DNA from: CAZSMC01 sp964607755
GTDB taxonomy: Bacteria > Zhuqueibacterota > Zhuqueibacteria > Residuimicrobiales > Krinioviventaceae
Direction: 5' to 3'
DNA: 64,000 nt
Assembly: GCA_964607755.1 (NCBI GenBank)
Contig: CAZSMC010000016.1
Coordinates: 1 to 64,000, forward strand
How positions within the stretch are numbered: position 1 is the first letter of the stretch; each line of letters starts with the position of its first letter. Positions 9,072 through 18,876 of this stretch are shown here, piece after piece. The translations under genes and the position numbers were made by a program. Under the pieces are notes generated by a model. The model did not search any database. It was given only the letters and a program-made list of their open reading frames with translations, and was not told the DNA's origin.

Positions 9072-12032
9072 TTATCTTACAATGACAAATTTGGTAAAAG
9101 AGGAAACAGTTTTTGTTCCACCTGTTTCCGTGTCTGTCAGTGCTCCGCTAAATTTAACCCAATACGTTCCGCTGCTCACCTGATGGCCGGTATCGGAATG
9201 CAGATCCCACCAATTTTCCAGAATCCCGTAGCTGTTGGCTTTGATGACATTTCCTGATGTATTGCTCAGGTTAAGTTCTGACTCGTTAAACTCTCTCACT
9301 TTTTCTCCGTTAAGATTAAACACGAAAAGTCGTTTCAACTCGAGATCTCCGGCAGAGGATGCAATTCGAATGCGGAAATTGGCATGATTTTGTTCATAAA
9401 ACGGATTCGGCCCCACTTCGATGAGGTAAGGTCTGTCACCCAAGTAACTGATTACTTCTTCCTGCTCGGGAATCCGAATAGATTTTCTCAATGTGAAATT
9501 ATCTTCATAAATAGCTTGAACAATATCTCCCCACCTGGCATAGATAAAACCATCATTTGGGAACCAGTCTTTATCATCTCTGATGGGAATGCCTTGAGGA
9601 GTTATAAATGTACCTGTGTTATAAACGCCTTCTTCATTGGGAATCTCGTAAAGTTTAACTTTTTCACTATCTGGTGTAGTTGGATTTCGTAATAGCACTG
9701 TTAACGAATCAAGACCATTTAAATTTAAATTTTTATCATCTTCCTCGGCGACACGAAGATAAAGTGATTGTCCAAGGATAGCCTCTGTGATTTCTTTACC
9801 GTCCGAGTTTTCAATCGTCAGTACGCCTTTTGTTCCTTTAATGACAATGACAGTATCTGCTGAGGTGTCTTCCGGATCGGTTTCGTCCCGGTATTGAACG
9901 GTAAGGTGGTTGCGGTCAAATACCTGGAGTATACCGTCATTTTCCTGGACCTGTTCTGTAGAATCCACAATCAGAATGGGAATAGATTCATCAGTGGAAA
10001 AATATTGAAAAGGTGATTTCAGAGAAAGCTGAATAGTCTCGACGTCCTGAGTTTCGATACAATGGATGTCACATTCGAGCGAGCTTTGCATCTGTTCGGT
10101 GTTATTGTCGTCTAAAACAATCCTTGCTTCTCCGACAACTTCTTCCTCGTTTTGCGGCGGCAGTGTTGACGAACCAGAATACGACTCTACTTCTATATCG
10201 TTTCTGTCGACAAATTGAATGTTCGAGCCAGCCATTTCAATAATCTGGTATTCGACTTTCCAATAATCCAGAATAGGCGTAAAAGCAGGAGACCATTTGC
10301 CGGTGTCTGCATTACGATTATGAGGCCGGGCATGGAGCTCGATTTTCTTGGCACCGATAAGGTTTCTCTTATTGGATAGATTAACTGTAATCGAATCCTC
10401 CAGAGTACTGTACCTGATTTCTCTGACTACAGGTGTAACCTCTTGTCCGTCAATTCGTGTTATCCAGAAATCAAAACGGATATTCGTGCGATCTTCGATC
10501 TTTTCCGGCAGAATTTGTCGATAGGTAAGCGACCGCCAAACGACTGTTGCGTTTTCCTTGACTTCTTGCGTCACACCGATGGGTTTGGAATAAATATGAG
10601 GGGCCGGATCTCCTGCCGAATCATAATAATAATATCTGACACCCAGTTGTTTTATAGCGGGCACGATGCGTGGATTGTTCGTTTCAATAAAGGCTCTGAA
10701 TTGATACCATTTGTGACCGATATGTTCGGTTAACAGCGAATCACCCGAGGTATCATAGCCCAATGTATCGTTATCCGGCTCCGGGCCAGACCATTGAACA
10801 TTTGCCAGTTCGCGTTCTGTATCTGCAGATTTAAATTGCATCTGAATGGATGTGCCAGGTACCACCGAATCGGCTTGCCAGAAAATATGCGTAAAATTAG
10901 CGTTATGATCCAATTGGAACGGATCGGAAACGACTGAACCGCTCGTGAATCCGAGCAATGCCGGTGTGCCGAGCGGTTGATCTTGTCTGTGTTGTATCAC
11001 AAGCATTTTATTGTCCGGTTCAATATCGACATCTTCGAGCCCTTTAACAGGATGGACATATTCCCAAAAGTAAGAACCTTGACGATCCAGTTCGATGATT
11101 CTGTTATTTCCGGCATCTGCAATGAGGATATGTCCATTAGGGAGATAATCGGCATCCACAGGGTTGGAGAGCCCAACTTGGGAAGAACCAATTGGCTCGC
11201 TTCCCACCTGCCAGTTGATTTGTTTGGTCGTTCGATCAACGATGATAACTCTGTCATTCTTGCTGTCCGTAATCAGCACTTCTGACGAATCGGGCAAGTA
11301 TTCGACATCAGCCGGTTCATTGAGGACGTCCGAACCCAGTTCCCACTGAATCGTCTTGTTCTCATCAACAATAATGACGCGATCATTGCCCTGATCCGCA
11401 ATCAGATATTCGTTCGTCTCTTCGATAAAAACAGCATCTGTTGGCCGATCAAGCTGATTGGCACCGGCTCCGGCCACACCTTCACCATATTCCCACTCCA
11501 CATGCTTTAGTAGGTTGATCTGAACAACTTTGTGACTCCCACTATAGGTAACGAGAATTTTTTCATTACCATTCAGGAGAAAAGAATGCGAATCAACGGG
11601 AATTTGTAATCCTTCTTTGCTGAATTGAAAAACAACCTCTTGTGTCTTGGCATTGTAAATGATCACTTTGTTTTCAAATTTATCCGTTATGAGATAGAGA
11701 ATTTGCTCTTCGGTCTTGGAGAAATTATCAATATCAACAGCATAACCCAGATACCTGTCATCGCCTTGAGTATATCCACTGGGATAGGTCCATTCAACGC
11801 CCTCCAATGTGAATTTTAAGGAGAGAGTATCCATTTTAATAGCTATTTGTCGTTCCAGGCTTGCCTCGGAATTTATTGTCACACCGTTTTCACCGATGGT
11901 TTTTGCGAAAACCGGATCACCATCGTCCCACTTTTCTGTCGGAGTGGTTTGCGCTCTCATATTATTGGATAACAATAATAAAGAAAAAAACAATGAGACG
12001 ATAATAAAAGTCTTTTTCATTTTCATATCCAC
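9072..12032 (-). CDS. Secreted NHL/beta-propeller protein with C-terminal FlgD-like sorting domain
   Basis: 986 residues. A signal peptide (MKKTFIIVSLFFSLLLLS, cut after MRAQ) is followed by a propeller of about 60-350 built from repeats of the NHL type: LDRPTDAVFI, LNEPADVEYLPDSSEVLITD, LSNPVDADYLPNGHILIADA. A long beta-sandwich middle has no recognised family. A C-terminal FlgD-like domain (about 880-986) has VGPNPFYEQNHANFRI and VSSGTYWVKFSG. Such C-terminal domains serve as outer-membrane export tags in FCB bacteria. It lies 30 bp upstream of the PorV-OmpA gene and is probably co-transcribed with it. No enzymatic motif is visible; a binding or scaffold role is a guess. Confidence 0.75.
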   Translation of the reverse strand: MDMKMKKTFIIVSLFFSLLLLSNNMRAQTTPTEKWDDGDPVFAKTIGENGVTINSEASLERQIAIKMDTLSLKFTLEGVEWTYPSGYTQGDDRYLGYAVDIDNFSKTEEQILYLITDKFENKVIIYNAKTQEVVFQFSKEGLQIPVDSHSFLLNGNEKILVTYSGSHKVVQINLLKHVEWEYGEGVAGAGANQLDRPTDAVFIEETNEYLIADQGNDRVIIVDENKTIQWELGSDVLNEPADVEYLPDSSEVLITDSKNDRVIIVDRTTKQINWQVGSEPIGSSQVGLSNPVDADYLPNGHILIADAGNNRIIELDRQGSYFWEYVHPVKGLEDVDIEPDNKMLVIQHRQDQPLGTPALLGFTSGSVVSDPFQLDHNANFTHIFWQADSVVPGTSIQMQFKSADTERELANVQWSGPEPDNDTLGYDTSGDSLLTEHIGHKWYQFRAFIETNNPRIVPAIKQLGVRYYYYDSAGDPAPHIYSKPIGVTQEVKENATVVWRSLTYRQILPEKIEDRTNIRFDFWITRIDGQEVTPVVREIRYSTLEDSITVNLSNKRNLIGAKKIELHARPHNRNADTGKWSPAFTPILDYWKVEYQIIEMAGSNIQFVDRNDIEVESYSGSSTLPPQNEEEVVGEARIVLDDNNTEQMQSSLECDIHCIETQDVETIQLSLKSPFQYFSTDESIPILIVDSTEQVQENDGILQVFDRNHLTVQYRDETDPEDTSADTVIVIKGTKGVLTIENSDGKEITEAILGQSLYLRVAEEDDKNLNLNGLDSLTVLLRNPTTPDSEKVKLYEIPNEEGVYNTGTFITPQGIPIRDDKDWFPNDGFIYARWGDIVQAIYEDNFTLRKSIRIPEQEEVISYLGDRPYLIEVGPNPFYEQNHANFRIRIASSAGDLELKRLFVFNLNGEKVREFNESELNLSNTSGNVIKANSYGILENWWDLHSDTGHQVSSGTYWVKFSGALTDTETGGTKTVSSFTKFVIVR

Positions 12033-12066
12033 CCTGTTTTAAAATTATTGATTTTGGCAAACATTT

Positions 12067-12603
12067 TTAGTAGATCTTGAAAAATAAATTAAAGTTTAAC
12101 CAAAAGTAATAATTGAAATCTTTATGCAATGGTAAATACTCCACATCACTGTCCTGTAAAACGTACCGTGTCTCCGCATTCAATAAAAGCCAGGAGTTAA
12201 GCTCAAGCTCGCCACCGACACCGAATTGAAGTACACCGATCGTTTCGTGTTTGTATTCATCCATAATTTGCTCATAAGATTCGATATATTCAACAAAATT
12301 AAATCCAGCTCCAGCTTTGAGGTATAAAAAGTATGTCGGATAGTAGAGATAAGACGCGGTCAAAGGTAAAGTATTGACTCTCACTCCATACTTTGTATGA
12401 TTTTCATAAAGATAGCCAGCCTCGATATCCACGCCCCGGTCATCCATTTTCAGTCGACCTTGAATACCCCAGGAATTCATAAATTTATCAATCCCATAAC
12501 GTTGCATCAGCCCGATTTGCGGAGCAATACCTGCATAATCCACATCTGCAAAAGAAATTTTTGCGACCAAAAATAAGATAAAGATAAATTGTGTTTTTTT
12601 CAT
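12067..12603 (-). CDS. Small outer-membrane beta-barrel protein
   Basis: 178 residues with an N-terminal signal peptide (MKKTQFIFILFLVAKISFADV). The remainder alternates polar and aromatic residues in the way of an 8-strand barrel and ends in an aromatic-rich strand (YYFWLNFNLFFKIY) typical for BAM recognition. No specific family is recognised. It lies 14 bp after ptb and 34 bp before the NHL-propeller gene, so it links the butyrate genes and the envelope genes in one minus-strand array. Confidence 0.65.
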   Translation of the reverse strand: MKKTQFIFILFLVAKISFADVDYAGIAPQIGLMQRYGIDKFMNSWGIQGRLKMDDRGVDIEAGYLYENHTKYGVRVNTLPLTASYLYYPTYFLYLKAGAGFNFVEYIESYEQIMDEYKHETIGVLQFGVGGELELNSWLLLNAETRYVLQDSDVEYLPLHKDFNYYFWLNFNLFFKIY

Positions 12604-12617
12604 AACAATCTCTCTGT

Positions 12618-13517
12618 TTAACTTGCCAACATACCTAATGCTATGGAATAGTATTTAATATCCTCAGGATCGGATCGTGATGTCACGATAAGTGGCACTT
12701 TTGCTCCCATCACAATCCCGGCTGTTCGGCACTGGCCGAGATAATTCAGCGCTTTGTAGAACACATTACCTACTTCGATTGCCGGAAAAATAAGGATATC
12801 GGAATCACCACCGACAGGACTTTTAACGCCTTTAATCTCACACGCTTCGGCACTAATAGCATTGTCTAATGCAAGAGGACCGTCAATGATGCAGCCTTTT
12901 ATCTGTCCGCGTTCCGACATCTTGGCAATGACGGCTGCATCCACTGTGCACGGCATGGATTGGTAATTCACTTTTTCAAGAGCTGCAATCATGGCAACTT
13001 TGGGTTTGCGAATTTTGAATGCCCTGGCCACTTGAACAGCGTTTTCGATCATGGCAATCTTTCCGTCTAAATCCGGGTAAATATTCATTCCACCATCGCT
13101 CATGAACAGAATTTTGTGATAAGTTTCCAGTTCGAATACAGCCACATGCGAAAGCAGCTTTCCCGCACGCACGCCGTGCTCTCTATCCAAAACGCCTCGC
13201 AATAATGTTGCTGTAGAGCATACGCCTTTCATCAATGTGTCGGCCAGGCGTTCCCGGACTAGTTGAATAGATCGAACCACGGTTTGGGTTTCGTCTTTGG
13301 TATTGATGATATCAAACTGACTGATATTGATCTCATGCTCTTCACTGATCTTGATAATTTTACTTTTATCACCCACCAGAACAGCATCAGCTAATCCTTC
13401 TTTATGAGCACGCGAAACAGCTTTTAGCACGTCCTTTCCTTCAGCCATCGCCACAGCAATTGTTTTTTTAGGGCGTTTCTTAACCCGGTCCACCATCATG
13501 TCGAATGAAGTAATCAT
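12618..13517 (-). CDS. ptb: Phosphate butyryltransferase
   Basis: 299 residues, the length of Ptb. It has the phosphate acetyl/butyryltransferase fold with KTIAVAMAEGKDVLKAV at the N-terminus and ILIFPAIEVGNVFYKALNYL plus GIVMGAKVPLIVTSRSD near the C-terminus. It interconverts butyryl-CoA and butyryl-phosphate (or branched acyl analogues). The start ATG overlaps the buk stop as ATGA, so the two are translationally coupled. Together they could make ATP from acyl-CoA by substrate-level phosphorylation. Branched acyl-CoA from amino-acid breakdown is an equally good substrate, since gdhA and a PutA-like gene are also in the window. Confidence 0.88.
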   Translation of the reverse strand: MITSFDMMVDRVKKRPKKTIAVAMAEGKDVLKAVSRAHKEGLADAVLVGDKSKIIKISEEHEINISQFDIINTKDETQTVVRSIQLVRERLADTLMKGVCSTATLLRGVLDREHGVRAGKLLSHVAVFELETYHKILFMSDGGMNIYPDLDGKIAMIENAVQVARAFKIRKPKVAMIAALEKVNYQSMPCTVDAAVIAKMSERGQIKGCIIDGPLALDNAISAEACEIKGVKSPVGGDSDILIFPAIEVGNVFYKALNYLGQCRTAGIVMGAKVPLIVTSRSDPEDIKYYSIALGMLAS

Positions 13518-14596
13518 ACTTTGTGGATTCCTTCATAAGTCTTTTCGTTTTCCTCACCTCGTAAAACTCGCAAAGCTCCCGCTGCCAAAGCTTGTAACTC
13601 CTTTTCTCCTGGGATTACGTAAGTTACAGCAATAAATGAAACATTTTGTTTAATTAAATTAACAATATGAGTATCATGACAAATTCCCCCGGTGAGAACG
13701 ATGGCATCGACATTGCCGTGAAACAAAGCGCTCAATGCAGCAATGCTCTTGGAAATCTGGTAAACCATGGCTTTGTATACTCGTTCGGCAAAATCATCAC
13801 CGTTTGAAATTCTGCGTTTGATTTCAGTCATACTGTTCGTTCCAAGGTATGCGACCATCCCTCCCTGTCCTCGCAGTTGCCGGAGTACCTCCTGTTTCGA
13901 ATACGTGCCACTATAGCATAATCGTACAAGATCACCTACTGGTAACCCGCCAGAACGTTCGGGGCTAAATGGTCCGTCACCTTCCAGGGCATCATTCACA
14001 TCAACAACCCGGCCTTTTTTATGAGCCGCTATTGAAATACCGCCTCCCAGATGGGCAATGATGAGATTCAAGTCTTTATATTTTTTGCCCAGTTCATTGG
14101 ATACTTGTCTGGCAACTGCTTTATGATTTAAAGCGTGAAAAATGCTTTTTCTGGGAATTTCCGGATGTCCGGAAAACCGGGATACATCATCTAATTCATC
14201 AACCACCACAGGATCGACGATATAGGCAGGTTTTGTTACTTTTGAAGCAAAGTAATCAGCTAAAATTCCTCCCAGATTTGAAGCATGTTCACCTGATACG
14301 CCAATTTTAAGGTCATGAAGCATGGCAGCATCAACGCGGTAAGTGCCACTTTCCACGGGACGAAGCAATCCGCCCCGGCCAACAAAGGCGTCAACTTTTT
14401 CCAACTCGATCTTGTTCTGTTGAACAAAATCTTCAATGAATTTGGCACGAAAATCGAACTGATCAACGATAGTTGAAAAAGCAGAAAGTTCCTGGCCTGA
14501 ATGTGACACAGTTTTAGAATAACGCTCTTTGTCATCCTCATAAAATGCCAATTTCGTTGAAGTCGAACCTGGATTGATGACAAAGATACGATACAT
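13514..14596 (-). CDS. buk: Butyrate kinase
   Basis: 360 residues of the acetate/butyrate kinase (ASKHA) family. The N-terminal phosphate loop is INPGSTSTKLAFYED, followed by AHLGGGISIAAHKKGRVVDV and VLTGGICHD for nucleotide binding. The length and the AHLGGGIS signature fit Buk rather than acetate kinase, which is nearer 400 residues. It moves phosphate between acyl-phosphate and ADP. It is the first gene of a buk-ptb pair; a 70-bp AT-rich gap separates it from the apt gene upstream. Confidence 0.9.
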   Translation of the reverse strand: MYRIFVINPGSTSTKLAFYEDDKERYSKTVSHSGQELSAFSTIVDQFDFRAKFIEDFVQQNKIELEKVDAFVGRGGLLRPVESGTYRVDAAMLHDLKIGVSGEHASNLGGILADYFASKVTKPAYIVDPVVVDELDDVSRFSGHPEIPRKSIFHALNHKAVARQVSNELGKKYKDLNLIIAHLGGGISIAAHKKGRVVDVNDALEGDGPFSPERSGGLPVGDLVRLCYSGTYSKQEVLRQLRGQGGMVAYLGTNSMTEIKRRISNGDDFAERVYKAMVYQISKSIAALSALFHGNVDAIVLTGGICHDTHIVNLIKQNVSFIAVTYVIPGEKELQALAAGALRVLRGEENEKTYEGIHKV

Positions 14597-14665
14597 TAAT
14601 TTTCCTTTTTTGCCAAGTTACTATATTCTAGTGATTTATACAAAAAAGATGAAAAACTGCATAAA

Positions 14666-15187
14666 TTATTCGGAATCGAAATGGATCAGAGAATCTATTC
14701 GATACTTGTTTATTTTACTACGACCTTTAAGAAAATCGAGCTCTATAAGAAAACAGCAGCCCACTACATTGCCGCCAAGTTTTTCTACTAATCTGATAGT
14801 TGCTTCAATCGTTCCTCCGGTTGCCAGCAGATCGTCAACGACCAGTACCCTGTCATTCTTATTTATGGCATCAGCATGAATTTCCAGTGAGTCAGTGCCA
14901 TATTCGAGTTCATAAGTTTCTGTCAATGTTTCTGACGGCAATTTACCCGGTTTTCGTACAGGTACCATACCGATGCCCATTTCGTGAGCCAATATTCCTG
15001 CGAAAATGAACCCCCTCGCTTCAATGCCCACGACTTTGTCAATGTGTTGATTTTTATACAATTCAAGCATTTCTTGCACCGCTTTTCGCAGAGCGGGTCC
15101 GTCACTTAAAAGAGTTGTTATATCCTTGAATCCGATGCCTGGTTTTGGAAAATCCGGAATATTTCGTATCTTTTCTTTCAGATTCAT
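14666..15187 (-). CDS. apt: Adenine phosphoribosyltransferase
   Basis: 173 residues, standard Apt length. It starts LKEKIRNIPDFPKPGIGFKD and has the PRPP-binding loop VLVVDDLLATGGT. GIEARGFIFAGILA and PVRKPGKLPSET are the usual Apt motifs. It salvages adenine to AMP using PRPP in the cytoplasm. It follows the acylphosphatase gene by 19 bp and is probably in the asnS-acyP-apt transcription unit. Confidence 0.95.
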   Translation of the reverse strand: MNLKEKIRNIPDFPKPGIGFKDITTLLSDGPALRKAVQEMLELYKNQHIDKVVGIEARGFIFAGILAHEMGIGMVPVRKPGKLPSETLTETYELEYGTDSLEIHADAINKNDRVLVVDDLLATGGTIEATIRLVEKLGGNVVGCCFLIELDFLKGRSKINKYRIDSLIHFDSE

Positions 15188-15206
15188 ATTTTTAATCCCT
15201 TGTCAG

Positions 15207-15482
15207 TTAAAAGCTTATACGAAAATCATTATATTTTTGTTCATATTCTAACCAATCCGTATCGATCTTTGTAACGCGTGCCAGGGGTGGTCCGGTTTTG
15301 ATTGCTTTGATAAATTCGACAATATCGGCTTCTTCGCCTTCCACCTCGGTTTCGACAGCTCCATTTGGCATATTTTTTACATATCCGGTCAGGTTCAATG
15401 AACGTGCATTTTTCATCGTAAAATATCGAAAATTGACGCCCTGGACACGTCCTTTGACCGTTATTTTTGCTCTTTTTTTCAT
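15207..15482 (-). CDS. acyP: Acylphosphatase
   Basis: 91 residues, the size of a single-domain acylphosphatase. It carries the catalytic signature GRVQGVNFRYFTMKNA (Arg and later Asn) and GYVKNMPNGAVETEVEGEE. It hydrolyses acyl-phosphates in the cytoplasm. The position between asnS (20 bp upstream) and apt (19 bp downstream) suggests co-transcription. The ptb-buk pair nearby makes acyl-phosphates, so a housekeeping link is possible but unproven. Confidence 0.93.
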   Translation of the reverse strand: MKKRAKITVKGRVQGVNFRYFTMKNARSLNLTGYVKNMPNGAVETEVEGEEADIVEFIKAIKTGPPLARVTKIDTDWLEYEQKYNDFRISF

Positions 15483-15502
15483 AACTTGATCCTTGACAAT
15501 TA

Positions 15503-16798
15503 TTATGGATAAAGTCTATACATCATTCGAGGAAATGGAATTGTTTCGCGCACATGCCTGCGTCCGCAAATCCATGCCAGGGTACGTTCAATGCCGAGTC
15601 CAAACCCGGCGTGTTGGACACTGCCATATCGTCGTAAATCAAGATACCATTGAAAGGCTTCTTCTGGTAACTCATGTTTTTTTAGATTATCCCACAAGAC
15701 ATTCAGATCATCTTCACGCTGCCCGCCGCCTATAATTTCGCCATAACCTTCAGGAGCGAGCATATCCACGCAAAGCACACGGTCTGATCTTTCAGGATCG
15801 CGTTTCATGTAAAAGGCTTTGATATCTGTCGGATAATGGGTAATCATAACCGGCTTTTCAAAATTATTGGAAATGATGGTCTCGTCAGCGCCACCAAAAT
15901 CATCACCGTCTGTAAAATCAGCGTTTGCATCTTTGAGCAGTTGTACAGCGTCGTCATAAGTTATTCGGGGAAACGGGCGTTTGATCTTTTCGAGTTTTGA
16001 AACGTCTCTTTCTAACACTTCCAGCTCATTGCGGCGGTTCTCGAGTACTCGCTGAACAACGAATTCAACCATACCTTCAGCCAGGTCCATGTCCTGGTAA
16101 AGGTCGCAAAAAGCGACTTCCGGTTCGATCATCCAAAATTCCGTCAGATGCCGGCGGGTTTTGGATTTTTCTGCCCGGAATGTCGGGCCAAAGCAATAGA
16201 CTTTGCCAAACGCCATTGCAGCCGCTTCCATGTAAAGCTGGCCACTTTGTGTGAGATAAGCCTTGGAATCGAAATAATCTGTTTCAAAGAGTGTGGTTGT
16301 ACCTTCACAGGCGCTCGGAGTGAAAATAGGTGCATCAATCAAGGTAAACCCCAGCTCATCGAAATAATCTCGAGATGCCTTTATTATTTCATGTCGAATT
16401 TTAAGAATGGCATGTTGCTGAGATGAACGCAACCACAGATGCCTGTGATCCATGAGAAACTCGATTCCATGCTCTTTAGGTGTGATTGGATATTCCTCTG
16501 CAATATGAACGATTTCTACATCCGAGACATCAAGTTCATAACCGCCTTTTGCTCTGGCATCCGCTTTAACCGTACCGGTTATTTTTAAGGAACTTTCCTG
16601 GGTCAAATTCTTGCATGCTTCAAATGTCTGTTCAGAAACATTGCCTTTAAAAACAACAGCCTGAATTTTTCCGGTGCCGTCTCTTAGCATAATGAACTGA
16701 AGTTTTCCTTTACCTGTTTTATTATAAACCCATCCGGATAGCGTTACAGTTTGTCCATTATAATTCGAAATATCAGAAATATAAATATTCTTTGCCAT
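15503..16798 (-). CDS. asnS: Asparaginyl-tRNA synthetase
   Basis: 431 residues, class II aaRS. An N-terminal OB-fold anticodon domain (about 15-110) includes VTLSGWVYNKTGKGKLQFI. Motif 2 is FRAEKSKTRRHLTEFWMIE and motif 3 is GFGLGIERTLAWICG. EIIGGGQREDDL near residue 350 and the overall length point to AsnRS rather than the larger AspRS. A strong AAGGAGA ribosome-binding site precedes the ATG. Direct Asn-tRNA charging implies the organism does not depend only on the transamidation route. Confidence 0.94.
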   Translation of the reverse strand: MAKNIYISDISNYNGQTVTLSGWVYNKTGKGKLQFIMLRDGTGKIQAVVFKGNVSEQTFEACKNLTQESSLKITGTVKADARAKGGYELDVSDVEIVHIAEEYPITPKEHGIEFLMDHRHLWLRSSQQHAILKIRHEIIKASRDYFDELGFTLIDAPIFTPSACEGTTTLFETDYFDSKAYLTQSGQLYMEAAAMAFGKVYCFGPTFRAEKSKTRRHLTEFWMIEPEVAFCDLYQDMDLAEGMVEFVVQRVLENRRNELEVLERDVSKLEKIKRPFPRITYDDAVQLLKDANADFTDGDDFGGADETIISNNFEKPVMITHYPTDIKAFYMKRDPERSDRVLCVDMLAPEGYGEIIGGGQREDDLNVLWDNLKKHELPEEAFQWYLDLRRYGSVQHAGFGLGIERTLAWICGRRHVRETIPFPRMMYRLYP

Positions 16799-16850
16799 TA
16801 AAAATTCTCCTTCCTTTCTCGGCTCTATTCGCGGATTTGCCCTGGAATCA

Positions 16851-17876
16851 TCAGTACCAAATTTCCGGTTTTACTTCTCGATTAAACAAATCTTCCAATG
16901 CTGATTTGGCATCTTTTTGTTCAAAAAGAACGTTATATACCTCCTGACTTATCGGCATTTCAACATTATATTTTTTAGCTAATGCGATAACAGATTTGCA
17001 CGTCCGTACACCCTCTGCCACCATCACCATATTTTCTAGAACCTCATCCAGGGTTTTGCCCTTACCGATTTGCTCACCGAGATAGCGATTGCGGCTATGT
17101 TTGCTCATGCACGTGACAATGAGGTCTCCGATTCCGGATAATCCTGCAAATGTCATCGGATTGGCTTTCATCTCCTGGCCCAGGCGGGTAATTTCTGCCA
17201 GGCCGCGAGGCTGCAAGGCGGCTTTGGTATTATCGCCAAAGCCAGCGCCGTCGCAAATTCCTGCGGCAATAGCAATGACGTTTTTCAAAGAGCCGCCAAG
17301 TTCAACACCTACCACATCATGACTTCTGTACACTCTGAAAAAATGGCTGGTGAGCGTTTCTTGTACAAAGCGTGCTAAAGGGTCATCTTTGGATGCTACG
17401 ACAACTGCCGTGGGAATGCCCCGGCTGACTTCTTCGGCGTGACTCGGTCCGGAGAGAACAGCATATCTGGATGCCACAATGGGCGGCAGTTTTTGTTCAA
17501 CGATTTGTGAAATACGGCACAAAGAATCGTTTTCTATCCCTTTGGCACAATTCACAAGGACACTTTTTTCGAGATTTGGCAGACTGTGCAATTGTTTAAT
17601 GACGGAACGGGCGACATGCGAAGGCACTACCAGCAAAATCATGGTTGCGCCTGAAACTGCTTTTTCAATATCATCTGTGATATCAATGTCAGGATGAACA
17701 GGAATACCAGGCAGCACTTTGTCTCTTTTCCGTTCGCGGTTCAATTTCTGGGCGGCTTGAGAATCGAATTCCCATAACGAAACGCGTTGGCCGCTTTTTA
17801 TGCAATGATTAGCTAATGTAATTCCCCACCCTCCGGCGCCAAGAACGGCTATTTTTATTTTATTGGCGTTATACAA
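16851..17876 (-). CDS. gpsA: NAD(P)H-dependent glycerol-3-phosphate dehydrogenase
   Basis: 341 residues. An N-terminal Rossmann fold has IAVLGAGGWGITLANHCI; GPSHAEEVSRGIPTAV and the catalytic lysine region GGSLKNVIAIAAGICDG follow. AGLSGIGDLIVTCMSKHSRN completes the GpsA signature. It reduces dihydroxyacetone phosphate to sn-glycerol-3-phosphate for phospholipid synthesis. The start lies 10 bp after purM ends, so it is downstream in the DUF4416-purM-gpsA unit. Confidence 0.95.
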   Translation of the reverse strand: MYNANKIKIAVLGAGGWGITLANHCIKSGQRVSLWEFDSQAAQKLNRERKRDKVLPGIPVHPDIDITDDIEKAVSGATMILLVVPSHVARSVIKQLHSLPNLEKSVLVNCAKGIENDSLCRISQIVEQKLPPIVASRYAVLSGPSHAEEVSRGIPTAVVVASKDDPLARFVQETLTSHFFRVYRSHDVVGVELGGSLKNVIAIAAGICDGAGFGDNTKAALQPRGLAEITRLGQEMKANPMTFAGLSGIGDLIVTCMSKHSRNRYLGEQIGKGKTLDEVLENMVMVAEGVRTCKSVIALAKKYNVEMPISQEVYNVLFEQKDAKSALEDLFNREVKPEIWY

Positions 17877-17886
17877 TCTGACTCCG

Positions 17887-18876
17887 TTATATTACTTTGC
17901 CAATGACAAAGGGATTTTCATTGACACTTGAAAGTTTTTCTGTAACCTCTGAAACGGCGTCTTTCGATACAATAAAAACCAATCCAATACCAAGGTTAAA
18001 TGTTCGCCGCATTTCTTTATCCGAGATGTTCCCATAATCCTGAAAAAGTTTAAATACAGTTGGAATGTCCCAGCTTTGCCAATCTATTTGGAGATTTAGG
18101 TTTTTTAAGAGGCGCTTTGTGTTGCCTTCCAATCCGCCGCCGGTAATATGGCTGATGCCATGTAATCCTGAATAGTCTCTGACAGCCTGAATACACTTAC
18201 GATAACTTTTATGCACTTTTAATAAGATTTCTCCCCATGAGCTTTCAAGTTCTGGCACATAATCCGTGAATTCGATCTTTTTCACTTTGAGGATTTTTCG
18301 AGCGAGGGAATATCCATTTGTATGCAGACCATTGGAGGGGATTCCGATCAACACATCATTTTTTTCGATACGGTCACCGGTAATTATTTTTTCCCGATCG
18401 ATCAATCCGATAATCGAACCAGCAAGGTCATACTCGCCTGGCGAATAAAATCCCGGCATTTCAGCCGTTTCACCGCCAACAAGCGCACAAGAATTTTCCT
18501 TGCACGCCAGTGCCATGCCTTTTACGATTTCTTTAATAATGTCAGGTTTCAGGTCTACAGTACCTATATAATCGGTAAAAGCGACAGGGTCCGCTCCTGA
18601 GGACATAATATCGTTCACACAATGATTGACCAGATCCTGCCCCACCGTATCATGTTTGTTCATGGCAAAGGCGATTTTAAGTTTGGTACCAACGCCGTCG
18701 ATACTTGTTACAACAACTGGCTTTTTATATTTGTTTAAGTCAATGGCGTAAAACCCTGAAAACAAGCCAATTCCGCCGAGAACGTTTTCATTTTTCGTTG
18801 CATCGGCCAGGTCGCTTATATTTTTTGTCGACGCTTCAGCCGCTTCCAAATCAACACCAGAATTTTTATAATTCAT
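17887..18876 (-). CDS. purM: Phosphoribosylformylglycinamidine cyclo-ligase
   Basis: 329 residues from the start MNYKNSGVDLEAAEAST at 18876; a longer open frame to 19008 would overlap the upstream gene and lacks family similarity. The AIR synthase fold shows GGIGLFSGFYAIDL, VVTSIDGVGTKLKIA, SSGADPVAFTDYIG and VGGETAEMPGFYSPGEYDLAG. It closes the imidazole ring in purine synthesis (FGAM to AIR, using ATP). The start overlaps the stop of the DUF4416 gene as ATGA, showing tight coupling. Confidence 0.94.
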   Translation of the reverse strand: MNYKNSGVDLEAAEASTKNISDLADATKNENVLGGIGLFSGFYAIDLNKYKKPVVVTSIDGVGTKLKIAFAMNKHDTVGQDLVNHCVNDIMSSGADPVAFTDYIGTVDLKPDIIKEIVKGMALACKENSCALVGGETAEMPGFYSPGEYDLAGSIIGLIDREKIITGDRIEKNDVLIGIPSNGLHTNGYSLARKILKVKKIEFTDYVPELESSWGEILLKVHKSYRKCIQAVRDYSGLHGISHITGGGLEGNTKRLLKNLNLQIDWQSWDIPTVFKLFQDYGNISDKEMRRTFNLGIGLVFIVSKDAVSEVTEKLSSVNENPFVIGKVI

